The position numbers and the translations under genes were made by a program. From positions 1,116,001-1,180,000 of the forward strand of contig NZ_JAAVVB010000001.1 in NCBI RefSeq assembly GCF_018449775.1: a stretch of DNA of 64,000 nt, in the 5' to 3' direction. The notes beneath the pieces were generated by a model that worked only from the letters and a program-made list of their open reading frames with translations, made no database searches and was not told where the DNA came from. Numbering within the stretch: position 1 is the first letter of the stretch; the number at the start of each line of letters is the position of its first letter. Below are positions 44,768-54,371 of the stretch, piece by piece. This DNA comes from Mucilaginibacter sp. dw_454 (lineage in GTDB: Bacteria > Bacteroidota > Bacteroidia > Sphingobacteriales > Sphingobacteriaceae).

Positions 44768-47272
44768 TTAAACCACCCCACCCATTAATGGGTCTGTCTT
44801 TGTAACCGACCCTGTCTCTACCCTACCTGCAAAGCGCTCTTCAAAATCGTTATGTCCGTTTACCTTTAGGCTGACGTCATACCAGTTAAATGATTTTTCC
44901 AGGTTTTGCGAAAATATGATGCTTCCACCTTGCGCAACTGTTTTGGTTTGCTCTGTGGTACCATAACTGTTGTCTGTTAACAAAACCGTATGAGGCTGAC
45001 TGTCATGATTGGTTACTTTTACAATTACATTACCGGTTAACTTAAAAGCCCTGCGTTCATAATCGCAACTAACGGTAATGAGCGGGTTATTGCCGTTACC
45101 CATTAACTCACGGTAAAAGCCATTGGGTCCGTATACGCGTAAATGGTAATTTCCATTCTCAAAATCATTCAATGTCCATTCGTCCTGTAGCGTATCACCG
45201 GCAGACGCGCTATAATCCCAGGCACGTAATGTTTCGCCTTTAAAAGGATTCATGGCATAGACCTTAAATGCCGAGCCGGCAGCTTTTTTACCGAAGACAT
45301 TGTTACCCGCTTTGAAGGTTAGCTCGTATGCATTTTTAGCTTTATTAAACTGACCGTCTGTATACAGTTCGTAAGGCAAAGCACAAGCCGGGCGTATTCC
45401 TTTTTCCTGCTGAGGGAAATCGGGCGAATTACGGTGATCTGTATTGATCTTTGCTATCTCGTCGCTGTTTAGTTTCTTGAAGTTATCAGGCACCTGTTTA
45501 AATTGAGCCTGGTGAATGTCCTCCATAAACTTATCCTTATCCAAAAACACCGGTTTTTCTATTTTTTCGCCATTGTATGGCCTGAAAGCCGAAGTCAGAT
45601 CGCCGCAAATGGTACGGCGCCATTGGGTAATGTTCTCTCCGGCGATTTTTTTGCCGGTCTTTTTCTCAATAAAGTTTTCGATGAATTGCAGCGATGAGGT
45701 ATGGTCAAAAACCTCCGAGTTAACAAAACCACCACGCGTCCATGGCGAGCAGATGATCATTGGTACACGGTAACCTAAACCCATCGATGCCTCGCGGATA
45801 TTTTTAGGATCTTCAGAAGGATTATGTTGCTGATTGCGCAGCACAAAATCCAGTTTCGCATCGATATCTTTAGAAACCTTGCCCGCATCATTTTTATAAG
45901 GATCAGGAACTATAAACGGCGGAACGTGGTCAAAGAAACCGTCATTCTCATCGTAAGTCAAAATAAAAATCGTCTTTTTCCAAACTTCTGGATTCTCCAA
46001 CAATATCTCCATTGCTTCACTTACGTACCAAGGGCCAAACCATGGCTCGCCCGGATGATCAGAGAAGTTACCCGGCGGCATCAACCATGAAACCGTAGGC
46101 AACTTATCGTTTTTAACATCTTCTCTAAACTGATGGAAAACATCACCTTTAGGGGCGTTTAAACTACGCTCAGTGCCGTTATCATTATATTGCAGCGTTT
46201 CCAGGTCATGAAAATCAGGGTCGGCGCTATTGATGCTAAATGCCTTGGTATGAATGTTTTTACTTTGCTCAGGCAGGCTGTCAAATTTCTCCTGCGTGTA
46301 TTTTTGTTGTGCAGCCTCTACGCTGGCCAGCAGCCTTCTGGCGGCAATGGCTTTTTGCGAGGCTCTCGGATCGCCTGTCCGTTGTTCCAACTCGGCTATT
46401 TGCTTTTGCAGATCTTCTTTACCATCCTGCAAACCTGCTAAACCACCCTCGTGTAAGCGTACATTATACTGGTCGAAGTATTCCAGCACGTTCGTACCGA
46501 AATTACCTAACAAAGCCTCTTTCTGACCTTTTAACGGATAGGCCATGGTTAGTTCATTCTGATAAACTTTCCAGGATATGCCGTTTTCTTCCAACTGCTC
46601 CGGATAGGTTTTCCATTTCAGTTCCGGGTAATTATATTGGGTAATGTTCCATAAGTGTGCAAGACCATCGGGTGTATTCTTTTCGCGCACGGTTCCGGTC
46701 ATCCAGTAATGGCGATTAGAATGCGTACCGGTAATACTGGAGCAAAAATTCTGATCGCACACGGTAAAAGCATCCGCGAGTGAATAATAAAACGGAAAAT
46801 CAGAGCGGTCGCCATAGCCAAGGGTTAAAGGCATATTGCGATAATCCTTATTACCAGATTTTTTAACCTTTAACCAGTTGTCATACTTGCCCATGTTCAT
46901 GGCATCAGTCTGGTTGGCCCAGTTGTGCGGCAACGAACCCATCCAGGCTATTTTGGTTTGTTTTCTGTCCAGGTGGAACGGCCCATAGGTATTTCCGTGC
47001 TCATCTGTTTGTAACCAAACTTTATTTTTATCAGGCAGATTAATGGCCCGCGGATCATTAAAACCACGCACCCCTTGCAGCATGCCCAACTGATGATCGA
47101 ATGCACGATTTTCCTGCATCAGGAAAACGATATGCTCGGCATCATAAAAAGTACTGCCTGGCGCCGGGTTAATCGCCATCGCCTTCTGAATAACAGGCGG
47201 CAGCATATTGATCATAGCGGCACCACCCGATAAAAGGCCGGCCTTCTTTAAAAATTCTCTACGGTTTTCCAT
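44768..47272 (-). CDS. Phosphocholine-type phospholipase C (PlcH/PlcN family)
   Basis: An 834-aa exported enzyme. The N-terminus NRREFLKKAGLLSGGAAM is a Tat signal (RRxFLK). The phosphoesterase domain (~45-560) has EHIVFLMQENRAFDHQLG with the metal-binding Glu-Asn, GTHSNRHYWMTGT, FILTYDENDGFFDHVPPF and SMGLGYRVPMIICSPW. Two C-terminal DUF756-type beta domains follow (~640-830, with AYELTFKAGNNVFG and LRVYGPNGFYREL). Family members cleave phosphatidylcholine or sphingomyelin and are secreted folded by Tat. No plcR-like chaperone is adjacent. Confidence 0.92.
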   Translation of the reverse strand: MENRREFLKKAGLLSGGAAMINMLPPVIQKAMAINPAPGSTFYDAEHIVFLMQENRAFDHQLGMLQGVRGFNDPRAINLPDKNKVWLQTDEHGNTYGPFHLDRKQTKIAWMGSLPHNWANQTDAMNMGKYDNWLKVKKSGNKDYRNMPLTLGYGDRSDFPFYYSLADAFTVCDQNFCSSITGTHSNRHYWMTGTVREKNTPDGLAHLWNITQYNYPELKWKTYPEQLEENGISWKVYQNELTMAYPLKGQKEALLGNFGTNVLEYFDQYNVRLHEGGLAGLQDGKEDLQKQIAELEQRTGDPRASQKAIAARRLLASVEAAQQKYTQEKFDSLPEQSKNIHTKAFSINSADPDFHDLETLQYNDNGTERSLNAPKGDVFHQFREDVKNDKLPTVSWLMPPGNFSDHPGEPWFGPWYVSEAMEILLENPEVWKKTIFILTYDENDGFFDHVPPFIVPDPYKNDAGKVSKDIDAKLDFVLRNQQHNPSEDPKNIREASMGLGYRVPMIICSPWTRGGFVNSEVFDHTSSLQFIENFIEKKTGKKIAGENITQWRRTICGDLTSAFRPYNGEKIEKPVFLDKDKFMEDIHQAQFKQVPDNFKKLNSDEIAKINTDHRNSPDFPQQEKGIRPACALPYELYTDGQFNKAKNAYELTFKAGNNVFGKKAAGSAFKVYAMNPFKGETLRAWDYSASAGDTLQDEWTLNDFENGNYHLRVYGPNGFYRELMGNGNNPLITVSCDYERRAFKLTGNVIVKVTNHDSQPHTVLLTDNSYGTTEQTKTVAQGGSIIFSQNLEKSFNWYDVSLKVNGHNDFEERFAGRVETGSVTKTDPLMGGVV

Positions 47273-47444
47273 ATCACGAATTTGCTTGCGGAAAGTAAAT
47301 TTAGCTTAAAGCACAAGTTAACATATCATGCTTTAAGTACCAACGTTGTTACAGTGACAAGTCTTTGTGAAATTTATTTGGGGCGATATTTCCGGATATT
47401 CCACAAGAATCGGGGCGATCCAAAAAAGACTTAAAAGTCAGAAA

Positions 47445-47560
47445 AAGTGATCCAAAGTGATCCACTATTAAAGTAGTTTACTCATAGTTATTTGATTATC
47501 AAATATTTGAATTTTTACGGTGATCCAATTGATCCACATTCTCTCGTGGATCACTTGGAT
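47445..47560. repeat. Cluster of GTGATCCA motifs with a 15-bp hairpin
   Basis: GTGATCCAAAGTGATCCACT (two direct copies, from 47447) is followed at 47521-47560 by a dyad: ATCCAATTGATCCAC (47523-47537), 8 nt, GTGGATCACTTGGAT (47546-47560), one mismatch. The dyad ends 2 nt before the metallophosphoesterase stop codon. A single related GTGATCCAATTGA lies near 54655. Confidence 0.6.
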
Positions 47561-47562
47561 AC

Positions 47563-48471
47563 TTATCCCAGATAATTTATGTATTGCTCTTCAAAGCTAC
47601 CATCAGCATAAAGGTCGATCAACCCATAGCCGGGCGCAGTTTCGTGCTTGTTACCCTCCCACCACGCTCCGCTTACGGCACCGTTACAGATATAGGTTAC
47701 GTTATTATACAACAAACGCTCGCGCAAGTGGATATGGCCGCTCAGGCATAGCTTTACATCGGGATGCTGATAGAACAGGCGAATAAGCTGAGCGGCATCA
47801 GTATGCATATCGCCACCATACATTACCCAGCGGTTCACGACGCCGTCGTCCACTAAATTGGTAGCTGTCAGGATAGGGATATGCGACATGATCAATATCG
47901 GCGTGTTAGGGTCGGTTGCTTTTAGTTCGCTCTCCAGCCAGGCAAACTGCTCGTCGCCCAGTTTACCAATGTACCAAGTGCCGTCAATATCCAGGTGGAC
48001 GCTGTCCAAAACAATAAACTTCCAGCCTGCCTGAGTGAAGCTATAATAAGGCTTAGCCAGCTTTAAGCGATCAAGCGCATATTGTTTACCGTAGGTAGCC
48101 TGCCCTTTGCTATTCTCGCTCCACCATATATCATGATTACCCAGGCAAGGGTGCGTAGGTATGCTGCATTCAGATTTATAAAGGTTAGTCACCAAATTCC
48201 ATTGCGCGTCGATGGTGCTCAGGTTCTCTTTATTCATATCAAACACCAGGTCGCCGCCATTCAGGATCAGATCTGGTTTAGGGTTTTGCTGCTGCAAGTG
48301 GTGCAGGCATTTGGCAAACTTTGCAGGTGCATCAAACTTGTCTTTCAGGTGTACATCTGTAATATGTGCCACCCGTAAAACACGCTTAGGTTTAGCCTTG
48401 GTGGCGCCAAGAGTTAACGATGGCACCAGTAATAAGCCCCCCAGATTCTTCAGAGCCGATCTTCTTTCCAT
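47563..48471 (-). CDS. Exported calcineurin-like metallophosphoesterase
   Basis: A 302-aa protein. The N-terminus MERRSALKNLGGLLLVPSL has a twin-arginine and hydrophobic stretch, so Tat export is likely. The phosphoesterase motifs are in order: HITDVHLKD (DxH), NGGDLVFD (GD), CLGNHDIWW (GNHD), MSHIPI (H) and LSGHIHLRER (GHxH). The family is dimetal and hydrolyses phosphate mono- or diesters; the substrate is unknown. It reads in the same direction as the phospholipase C gene, with a repeat cluster between, so joint use on phospholipid breakdown products is possible but inferred only from position. Confidence 0.88.
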   Translation of the reverse strand: MERRSALKNLGGLLLVPSLTLGATKAKPKRVLRVAHITDVHLKDKFDAPAKFAKCLHHLQQQNPKPDLILNGGDLVFDMNKENLSTIDAQWNLVTNLYKSECSIPTHPCLGNHDIWWSENSKGQATYGKQYALDRLKLAKPYYSFTQAGWKFIVLDSVHLDIDGTWYIGKLGDEQFAWLESELKATDPNTPILIMSHIPILTATNLVDDGVVNRWVMYGGDMHTDAAQLIRLFYQHPDVKLCLSGHIHLRERLLYNNVTYICNGAVSGAWWEGNKHETAPGYGLIDLYADGSFEEQYINYLG

Positions 48472-48544
48472 AATCAGTTTTGATTTTTAAATCAAAGGAC
48501 AAGATAAAATATTAACGTGGCATTACCTGCCGATTATTTAAAAA

Positions 48545-48568
48545 CAAAAAACCCGGCAGATGCCGGGT
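48545..48568 (-). terminator. Intrinsic terminator for the UlaG-like gene
   Basis: On the minus strand ACCCGGC-ATCT-GCCGGGT is followed by a T-run. It lies 30 nt after the stop codon at 48598. Confidence 0.85.
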
Positions 48569-48597
48569 CTTTGTCATATAGCTATACAATGAATGTC

Positions 48598-49344
48598 TTA
48601 TTTAGCGTACCAATCTCTCAATCTTACTTCGATATTCTTATTGCCGGCATTTACCAGTTTCTTAAACTCGTTGATGTCCTGCCCCTTGTAGTGATATGGG
48701 TAAACTATCTTTGGTTTAAATGCCAATACGCCACTGGCTGCGGTCTTCACATCCATGGTATACGGCAGGTTCATACAAACAAAGGCAATGTCAATACCCT
48801 TCAATGCGCGCATCTCCGGAATGTCCGACGTGTCCCCAGAGATATAAACCTTCTTGCTGCCAATAGTTAGTACGTAACCATTGCCTCTACCCTTAGTATG
48901 AAACGCAGTTGGTGACTCCGGCAAGTTGTACATTGGGATAGCAGCAATGGAGATACCCAGTTTAGCAGCGCTCTCGCCATTTTTTAAAATGACCAGGTTA
49001 GTTTTATCGGCAGCCGGCAACTTATCAGCAACAGCTTGCGGAACAACTATTACAGCGTGTTTGGTGTTGATCGCTTCGATAGTTTTAGGATCCAGGTGAT
49101 CAGGGTGAATATCGGTAATGATGATCATATCGGGTGCCTCAATGCCTTTAAAAGCATCGGCGCCACCAACAGGGTCTGTAACAATAGTTTTATGCTGATA
49201 AGTTAGCGCCATAGTAGCATGGTTAATGGGCTGGATGGTTAGCTCGCCGCCTTTGGTAGTTTCATGATCGGGTGCAGGGCGTTGCGCTTTTGCAGATAAT
49301 AACCCTATTGATACAAGTAGGGTCAGGATGAATTTAAGTTTCAT
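48598..49344 (-). CDS. Exported MBL-fold protein, UlaG-like
   Basis: A 248-aa protein. The signal peptide MKLKFILTLLVSIGLLSAKAQ is followed by an MBL domain of the UlaG/YtkL type. The metal motif is IITDIHPDHLD (HxDH, with Asp replacing the first His), VYISGDTSDIPEM follows with the bridging Asp, and VYPYHYKGQD ends the site. The upstream NHATMALTYQHKTIVTDPV is the family's opening beta sheet. The substrate is unknown. It stands alone with its own terminator. Confidence 0.86.
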   Translation of the reverse strand: MKLKFILTLLVSIGLLSAKAQRPAPDHETTKGGELTIQPINHATMALTYQHKTIVTDPVGGADAFKGIEAPDMIIITDIHPDHLDPKTIEAINTKHAVIVVPQAVADKLPAADKTNLVILKNGESAAKLGISIAAIPMYNLPESPTAFHTKGRGNGYVLTIGSKKVYISGDTSDIPEMRALKGIDIAFVCMNLPYTMDVKTAASGVLAFKPKIVYPYHYKGQDINEFKKLVNAGNKNIEVRLRDWYAK

Positions 49345-49462
49345 GTTGTGTGTTATTAGATGTTTTGTAAATAACTGTGGTTAAGTTTTAATGTTTGGGA
49401 AATCTCTCTGTAAGCATTACGCAAGTTTAAAAGCCCCGGTTGTCTCGTCTTTATTCTTCCAA

Positions 49463-51454
49463 TCAATTTTTCCAGATCACCCGGTAATTAAACCTGCGGT
49501 TAGGCGCACTGTCGCCACTGGTACTTAGTGAGATCGGATCGATCAAATCCTCCGGATTATCGCACCAATGATAATCAAAAGTCAGTGTCTTACCGACTAG
49601 CTTGAGCAATGACCTAGGGATAGCTACTTCTAACTTATTCCCCGCGTAGCGATAATCAACCTTGGCTGCGGTTACCCAATGGTCGCCCGGAGCTTTGGCG
49701 TCGTAACGCATTAGCGTGGTTGTTTTGGCATCGATGACCTTCTTATTGACCATAAAGTCATAGCCGTACCAGCCTGTGTTTGAGTTTTTATCAGCATCAA
49801 TCAATAACAGCATCCAGTTTTTTCCGGTTGATGGAGTTAGGCGCTGATCCGTTTCAGCATAAAAATAAATATCGTCATTAGCTACGGCTACCTTACAAGT
49901 TACGATATCATTACGGCCCGATGTATCACGGTAATGCAAGCCACCATAGCCGTTATAATCACGATGAGCCACATCTCCCCTGGTATCCCGATATTCGGTC
50001 TTAATAGCGTCCCAATCATTAAAATCCCCATCGATCCTGATATGGGTTAAACCCTTCAATTCAGGCACGGGCCGGGCACCTTTATACCTTCTGATATTCT
50101 CGGCCATTTGCATATAATAATTGTCGGTATAACCTCCCTTCATGGGTTGAATGCTGCGGTTAAACTCTGCATTGTATTGATCGACAAAAAAATAAGAATT
50201 CTTGCGTCGCATAAAGTCGAAAGTCTGGCCTGCCTCCGGCTGATACTTGCCTGCGGTCCATTCGTTCCAATCGTTCAGGTACAGAAACTCCGGATCAGCT
50301 TTCAACGCTTCATCCCAACGTTCCTGAAAATATATGCCGTAACCTTGGGGATTTACTACTGTCTTTTTTAACCAGGGAACATAAGTAGTTACCGGTAGAT
50401 CATGTCCGTTCAATTGAGGCTCCTGGTTAGCCCGCGACCATGATTTACCTACCATACTTGCCGGGTGCTGTGCCGGTGTTACCGCCATTTCTTCGCGATG
50501 ACCATTGTGCGTGGCCATCAAACTATCAGGCGGTAGATTGCGTACTTTCTTATCACCCAGATCAAAACCAAAGCTCCAATGATCCTCGGTGCCTACATAG
50601 CGTTTACCGCCCCATTTATAATAGCCCCACCACATGCCGCGAGCAGTGAAAAAGTTTTTAACCTCTTGCGTATAGTCGGTGTAAAGCTTTTGAGTGTAAT
50701 CTTTATTGCCATAGTGGGGGTTGCTTTTATCGGTTAATGCTGCTTCGTCATAATGTGGATTTGGATTTGCCTGTACATTGCCGGTAGCATCCTTGGTTTG
50801 TGGCGTAGCGTTGTATAATAGCAAAGGCTTTCCATCCCAATAAAACCAAAGATCTTTATACTTATTGATTTTATAGATCTTATCATACAGGTCCTGCACT
50901 ACGGTGATAACCGGCCCGTTAAATGCCCAAAAGCAAATCTGCGGCACTTTGTTACCTTCAGCTTTCATCTTCTCCATCACGGTAAAAATGGTGTCCCATT
51001 CGTCCCAGTAGCGTACGGCGTTGGTTACGTCGAATATCAAAACATCAACACCAGCGTCACTTAACATCGACATATCCTTACGGATAACATATTCATCGCG
51101 ACTTAAAAAGTATCCCATCTCCGGCTCACCCCAGTGATAGGAACCTTCTTTCCATTGCGGATTTTTAGCGTCCAACCGTGCGTTTGAATCTGCCGCCAGC
51201 ACCTTACTTACATCAGCAGAATATGGGGATTTCATTTTAGACAGGTTATCGCTGTGCCAGGTAATATAAAATATACCTACTACCCTTTTATGATCTTTTT
51301 TAACCGGGCCTACCAAATCAATCGTCGGCATGATTCTGCCAAGCGCATCTGTTGCTACCCAGGTGTCTGAATAGAGATCGCGCGGCTTGTTTTGTGCATT
51401 TGCAGCCAATACAAACAAAACCAATAAGAAAGAGAGACGGATTTTCAGTTTCAT
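49463..51454 (-). CDS. Putative exported glycoside hydrolase (GH71/GH99-like) with C-terminal CBM9-like domain
   Basis: A 663-aa protein from MKLKIRLSFLLVLFVLAANAQ, a signal peptide; an ATG three codons upstream is the alternative. The central part (~55-430) reads like a beta/alpha barrel: VVGIFYITWHSDN, MLSDAGVDVLIFDVTN, CFWAFNGP, LLLYNATPQ, WGYYKWGG, and FLYLNDWNEWTAGKY near the expected acid/base end. The C-terminus (~475-660) looks like a CBM9-type sugar-binding domain: IRIDGDFNDWDAIKTEYRD, DDIYFYAETDQ and LLIDADKNSNTGW. Similar proteins act on fungal or mannan-type glycans. The specificity is not readable. Confidence 0.7.
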   Translation of the reverse strand: MKLKIRLSFLLVLFVLAANAQNKPRDLYSDTWVATDALGRIMPTIDLVGPVKKDHKRVVGIFYITWHSDNLSKMKSPYSADVSKVLAADSNARLDAKNPQWKEGSYHWGEPEMGYFLSRDEYVIRKDMSMLSDAGVDVLIFDVTNAVRYWDEWDTIFTVMEKMKAEGNKVPQICFWAFNGPVITVVQDLYDKIYKINKYKDLWFYWDGKPLLLYNATPQTKDATGNVQANPNPHYDEAALTDKSNPHYGNKDYTQKLYTDYTQEVKNFFTARGMWWGYYKWGGKRYVGTEDHWSFGFDLGDKKVRNLPPDSLMATHNGHREEMAVTPAQHPASMVGKSWSRANQEPQLNGHDLPVTTYVPWLKKTVVNPQGYGIYFQERWDEALKADPEFLYLNDWNEWTAGKYQPEAGQTFDFMRRKNSYFFVDQYNAEFNRSIQPMKGGYTDNYYMQMAENIRRYKGARPVPELKGLTHIRIDGDFNDWDAIKTEYRDTRGDVAHRDYNGYGGLHYRDTSGRNDIVTCKVAVANDDIYFYAETDQRLTPSTGKNWMLLLIDADKNSNTGWYGYDFMVNKKVIDAKTTTLMRYDAKAPGDHWVTAAKVDYRYAGNKLEVAIPRSLLKLVGKTLTFDYHWCDNPEDLIDPISLSTSGDSAPNRRFNYRVIWKN

Positions 51455-51474
51455 AGATAACACGTATTAAAACA

Positions 51475-51508
51475 CAAAGAGCCCTTCATTGCTGAAAGGC
51501 TCTTTGTT
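51475..51508 (-). terminator. Intrinsic terminator after the inositol oxygenase gene
   Basis: On the minus strand CAAAGAGCCTTTCA-GCAA-TGAAGGGCTCTTTG forms a stem of about 14 bp with one wobble and a GNRA loop, followed by TGTTTT. Confidence 0.82.
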
Positions 51509-51514
51509 ACAATT

Positions 51515-52384
51515 TTATAATTTCACCGTAGCCGGCAGGTATTTGGCTATTAAGTCCTCGTAGTAAGGTTTCAATTCTGACACCACTGGCACCTTGGGGC
51601 TTTTTGAGTATAGATCGTAAGGATTAAATTTATCTACCCACTCAAACATATCCCTGTCGTGCGCATCCAGTAAATGCTCATAAGCATGTTCACGGTGTTG
51701 CGAGTAGAAAGAATGATACCGAATCATGTACAGCGCAGGCTCAGGCAAATGGTCTTTGGTGATCTGATACAGGTACTCATCATGCCCCCAAGACATTTGC
51801 ACCTTGTCTAATCCGCATTTGTGTGAGTAAACGCCATATTTGGTATTAAAACGTTCGTCGTAGATATCCGGGTTAGCGGCAAAAAATTCAGGATAGACTA
51901 TCTTGTCAGAAAAAGCACAACCAACCGGGAAGGTATCTCCTACCACGTTCCATTGCGGCTCGCCAAACAGGCAAAGCACTTTGCCTAAGTCATGTATAAA
52001 TCCGGTTAAAATGAACCAATCCGGATAACCGTCAGCACGAATGGCTTCGGCGGTTTGCAATAGATGCTGAAGTTGGTCTAAGGAGATATCAGGGTCAGAA
52101 TCATCAACCAGCGTATTCAAATATTCCATGGCTTTCCACCATGGCATTTCCATTTTATCAAACTTTAAAAAATTAGATTTTTTGGCTAGTACGTTATCGT
52201 AAGTCTGGTATTTATGATTGAGACGATAAAACTCACGCACGCCATCAATTTCGGGCGAATCATAATTTCTAAACTCTTCTTTCTTTTTAGTCGGCCCCGT
52301 CTCGGGATATCTTTGCAAAACATCATCTTCCCAAACATCCAAATTCGCAAGTGGCGAATGGTCTTTTTCATTTAGATTTTCCAT
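51515..52384 (-). CDS. myo-Inositol oxygenase
   Basis: A 289-aa HD-type di-iron enzyme that converts myo-inositol and O2 to D-glucuronate. It is the same length as animal MIOX. All the iron ligands known from mouse MIOX have counterparts: His107 (LQHLLQTAE), His131-Asp132 (IHDLGKVL), His201 (SWGHDEYLY), His224 (RYHSFY) and an Asp at 243 or 245 (AHDRDMFEW). [16 protein letters not shown] and the C-terminal [14 protein letters not shown] also match. It lies 21 nt downstream of an SGLT-like symporter gene, so the pair probably imports and oxidises inositol. MIOX is rarer in bacteria than the IolG route. Confidence 0.95.
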   Translation of the reverse strand: MENLNEKDHSPLANLDVWEDDVLQRYPETGPTKKKEEFRNYDSPEIDGVREFYRLNHKYQTYDNVLAKKSNFLKFDKMEMPWWKAMEYLNTLVDDSDPDISLDQLQHLLQTAEAIRADGYPDWFILTGFIHDLGKVLCLFGEPQWNVVGDTFPVGCAFSDKIVYPEFFAANPDIYDERFNTKYGVYSHKCGLDKVQMSWGHDEYLYQITKDHLPEPALYMIRYHSFYSQHREHAYEHLLDAHDRDMFEWVDKFNPYDLYSKSPKVPVVSELKPYYEDLIAKYLPATVKL

Positions 52385-52405
52385 ATCTGTTTTGTTTTAA
52401 TTGGT

Positions 52406-54031
52406 TTACCAAAATACAGTATAAAGAGCGGTTAGTATACCGCATATAGCAATTGAAGCAACAATGAAACCGGGCGTTACCTTAAACATACTGCTGTCAA
52501 CTTCCAACGCTTGTTTGTTATGCTTACTCTGCGGGTCTAATAAAGTTACGACAATTGTGAGCACCATTACAATAGCAAAAACCCAGGTCATGCGGTGCAG
52601 AAAAGGAATCGGCTCAAAATACCCACCACTTATTTGTGGCAGATATTTAAATATCACAGAAAGCGGGATAGTGATAATAGCAGTGATCAAGGCAGCCCTT
52701 GAAGTAGTACGTTTCCAGAAAAAGCCCAGGAAAAATATAGTAAAGATACCCGGCGATATAAAACCTACATACTCTTGTATAAACTGATATACCTGATCGA
52801 ACGTGCGCAACGTTGGCGCTATGCTCATGGCTATGATAGATGCAACAACGACGGTAATGCGTCCTACGTTAACCAGCTTGCGTTCGCTGGCATTTTTATC
52901 GATGTGCTTTTTGAATACATCCAGCGTAAAGATGGTGGCGATACTGTTGCTCTTACCTGCCAGCGATGCAACTATAGCTGCAGTAAGCGCGGCGAAGGCA
53001 AGGCCTTTTAATCCGGATGGTAAAAGATTCATTAACGTAGGGTAAGCATGATCTGGTTTCAACACGCCATTATCAAGCATCTCAGTATGGAAGTAGCCGT
53101 GCTGATAAAGTACATAAGCCGCTATACCCGGAATAACAACGATTACGGGGATCAACAATTTGAGAAAAGCGGCGAAGATCAAACCGCTGCGGCCCGTCTT
53201 TAAATCGGCGCCTAAAGCGCGCTGTACAATGTATTGATTACAACCCCAGTAGTTTAAATTATTGATCCATAAACCACCCGCTAACACGGCTACACCAGGC
53301 AGGTCATCATAATACTTATCCCCTTTGTGAAATATCATATGAAAGTGATCTGAAGCCTGATCTCTTAAGATGGGCAGTGCACCCAGTACAGTCTTTGCAC
53401 CTAACTTATCCGATACCAAATGAAGCGCCATGTAACAAGTTACCAATCCGCCCATCACCAATACAAATACCTGGATAACGTCGGTGTAGCCAATTACCTT
53501 CATCCCACCTAGAGTGATAATAGCCGAGAAAATAGCTAACGCGATAACGCATATATTAAAAGATATCCCGGTTATAGTTTCGATGGCCAGCGCACCTAAA
53601 AAAAATATTGACGTTAGATTAACGAAAATGTAGATCAGCAACCAAAACACAGCCATAACGCCACTCACAGTATCATTATACCGGGTAGATAAAAACTGCG
53701 GCATAGTATATATTTTGTTTTTGATATAGATGGGCAGAAAAAAAACCGCTACAATGATGAGTGTAGCCGCCGCCATCCATTCATAACTGGAGATAGCCAA
53801 CCCCATGGCAAAACCGGAGCCAGACATCGCTATAAAATGTTCTGAAGATATGTTTGAAGCGATGATGGAAGCACCGATGGCCCACCACGTTAATGATCCC
53901 TGCGCCAGGAAGTAATCTTTGGTATCAACGTTTGCGCTTTTTTTACTGCGGTAAACCCAATACCCGTAGCCCGACACTACAATAAAATAAATAAGAAATA
54001 CAACGTAGTCTGTAGTAGAAAGGTGGTTCAT
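52406..54031 (-). CDS. SGLT-type sodium/solute symporter, probably for inositol
   Basis: A 541-aa SSS transporter with about 14 membrane segments. TM1 is TDYVVFLIYFIVVSGYGYWVY. The Na+-site helix is WAIGASIIASNISSEHFIAMSGSGF (cited in part). ILGGMKVIGYTDVIQ-like text reads as ITLGGMKVIGYTDVIQVFVL, and NYWGCNQYIVQRALG and LTAAIVASLAGKSNSIATIF (~375) are typical of the SGLT/vSGLT sugar branch. The adjacent inositol oxygenase gene makes myo-inositol the best guess for substrate, but sugars cannot be excluded. It is the first gene of a two-gene operon. Confidence 0.9.
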   Translation of the reverse strand: MNHLSTTDYVVFLIYFIVVSGYGYWVYRSKKSANVDTKDYFLAQGSLTWWAIGASIIASNISSEHFIAMSGSGFAMGLAISSYEWMAAATLIIVAVFFLPIYIKNKIYTMPQFLSTRYNDTVSGVMAVFWLLIYIFVNLTSIFFLGALAIETITGISFNICVIALAIFSAIITLGGMKVIGYTDVIQVFVLVMGGLVTCYMALHLVSDKLGAKTVLGALPILRDQASDHFHMIFHKGDKYYDDLPGVAVLAGGLWINNLNYWGCNQYIVQRALGADLKTGRSGLIFAAFLKLLIPVIVVIPGIAAYVLYQHGYFHTEMLDNGVLKPDHAYPTLMNLLPSGLKGLAFAALTAAIVASLAGKSNSIATIFTLDVFKKHIDKNASERKLVNVGRITVVVASIIAMSIAPTLRTFDQVYQFIQEYVGFISPGIFTIFFLGFFWKRTTSRAALITAIITIPLSVIFKYLPQISGGYFEPIPFLHRMTWVFAIVMVLTIVVTLLDPQSKHNKQALEVDSSMFKVTPGFIVASIAICGILTALYTVFW

Positions 54032-54155
54032 TTAAACGATTATTAGGATTGCGAATTGGTATATCGAATTACCGCAAAATAATCGTGATATACAAATGGC
54101 AGATTCCTAATATCGAGCCTATGAATAACTTAACCATTTAGGCACAGCGTCACCT

Positions 54156-54371
54156 TCAATTCTCCATCTCAGGCTTTTGATTAGCCGGACTAACACGGTT
54201 TATCTTTTCAAGGAATCCGAACTCGTTAACGGCGTAATTTGCATGTGTGGTGTCAGTATCTATTCGGTAGAAAGCTCTGGGTTGATTTTTCCTTAAGCGA
54301 ATTCTTTTGTGTCTAAGCGGCAAAGCAACGGCTACTAACAATAATATTATTTGTGATATAATGATTAACAT
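54156..54371 (-). CDS. Small single-TM hypothetical protein
   Basis: A 71-aa frame starting MLIIISQIILLLVAVALPLR: one membrane helix, then a basic stretch HKRIRLRKNQPR and a polar tail ANYAVNEFGFLEKINRV. An in-frame ATG 69 nt upstream gives a 94-aa version but adds no clear feature. The N-in helix plus positive cytoplasmic anchor is protein-like. I do not recognise the family. It is not in an obvious operon. Confidence 0.4.
   Translation of the reverse strand: MLIIISQIILLLVAVALPLRHKRIRLRKNQPRAFYRIDTDTTHANYAVNEFGFLEKINRVSPANQKPEMEN

Noticed and set aside
45503..46644. Several rightward frames inside the phospholipase C gene
   Set aside because: Antisense shadows of a well-supported 834-aa coding sequence.
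46240..46644. 134-codon antisense frame with several Cys and Pro
   Set aside because: Its composition is explained by the complement of the phospholipase codons; there is no promoter or motif.
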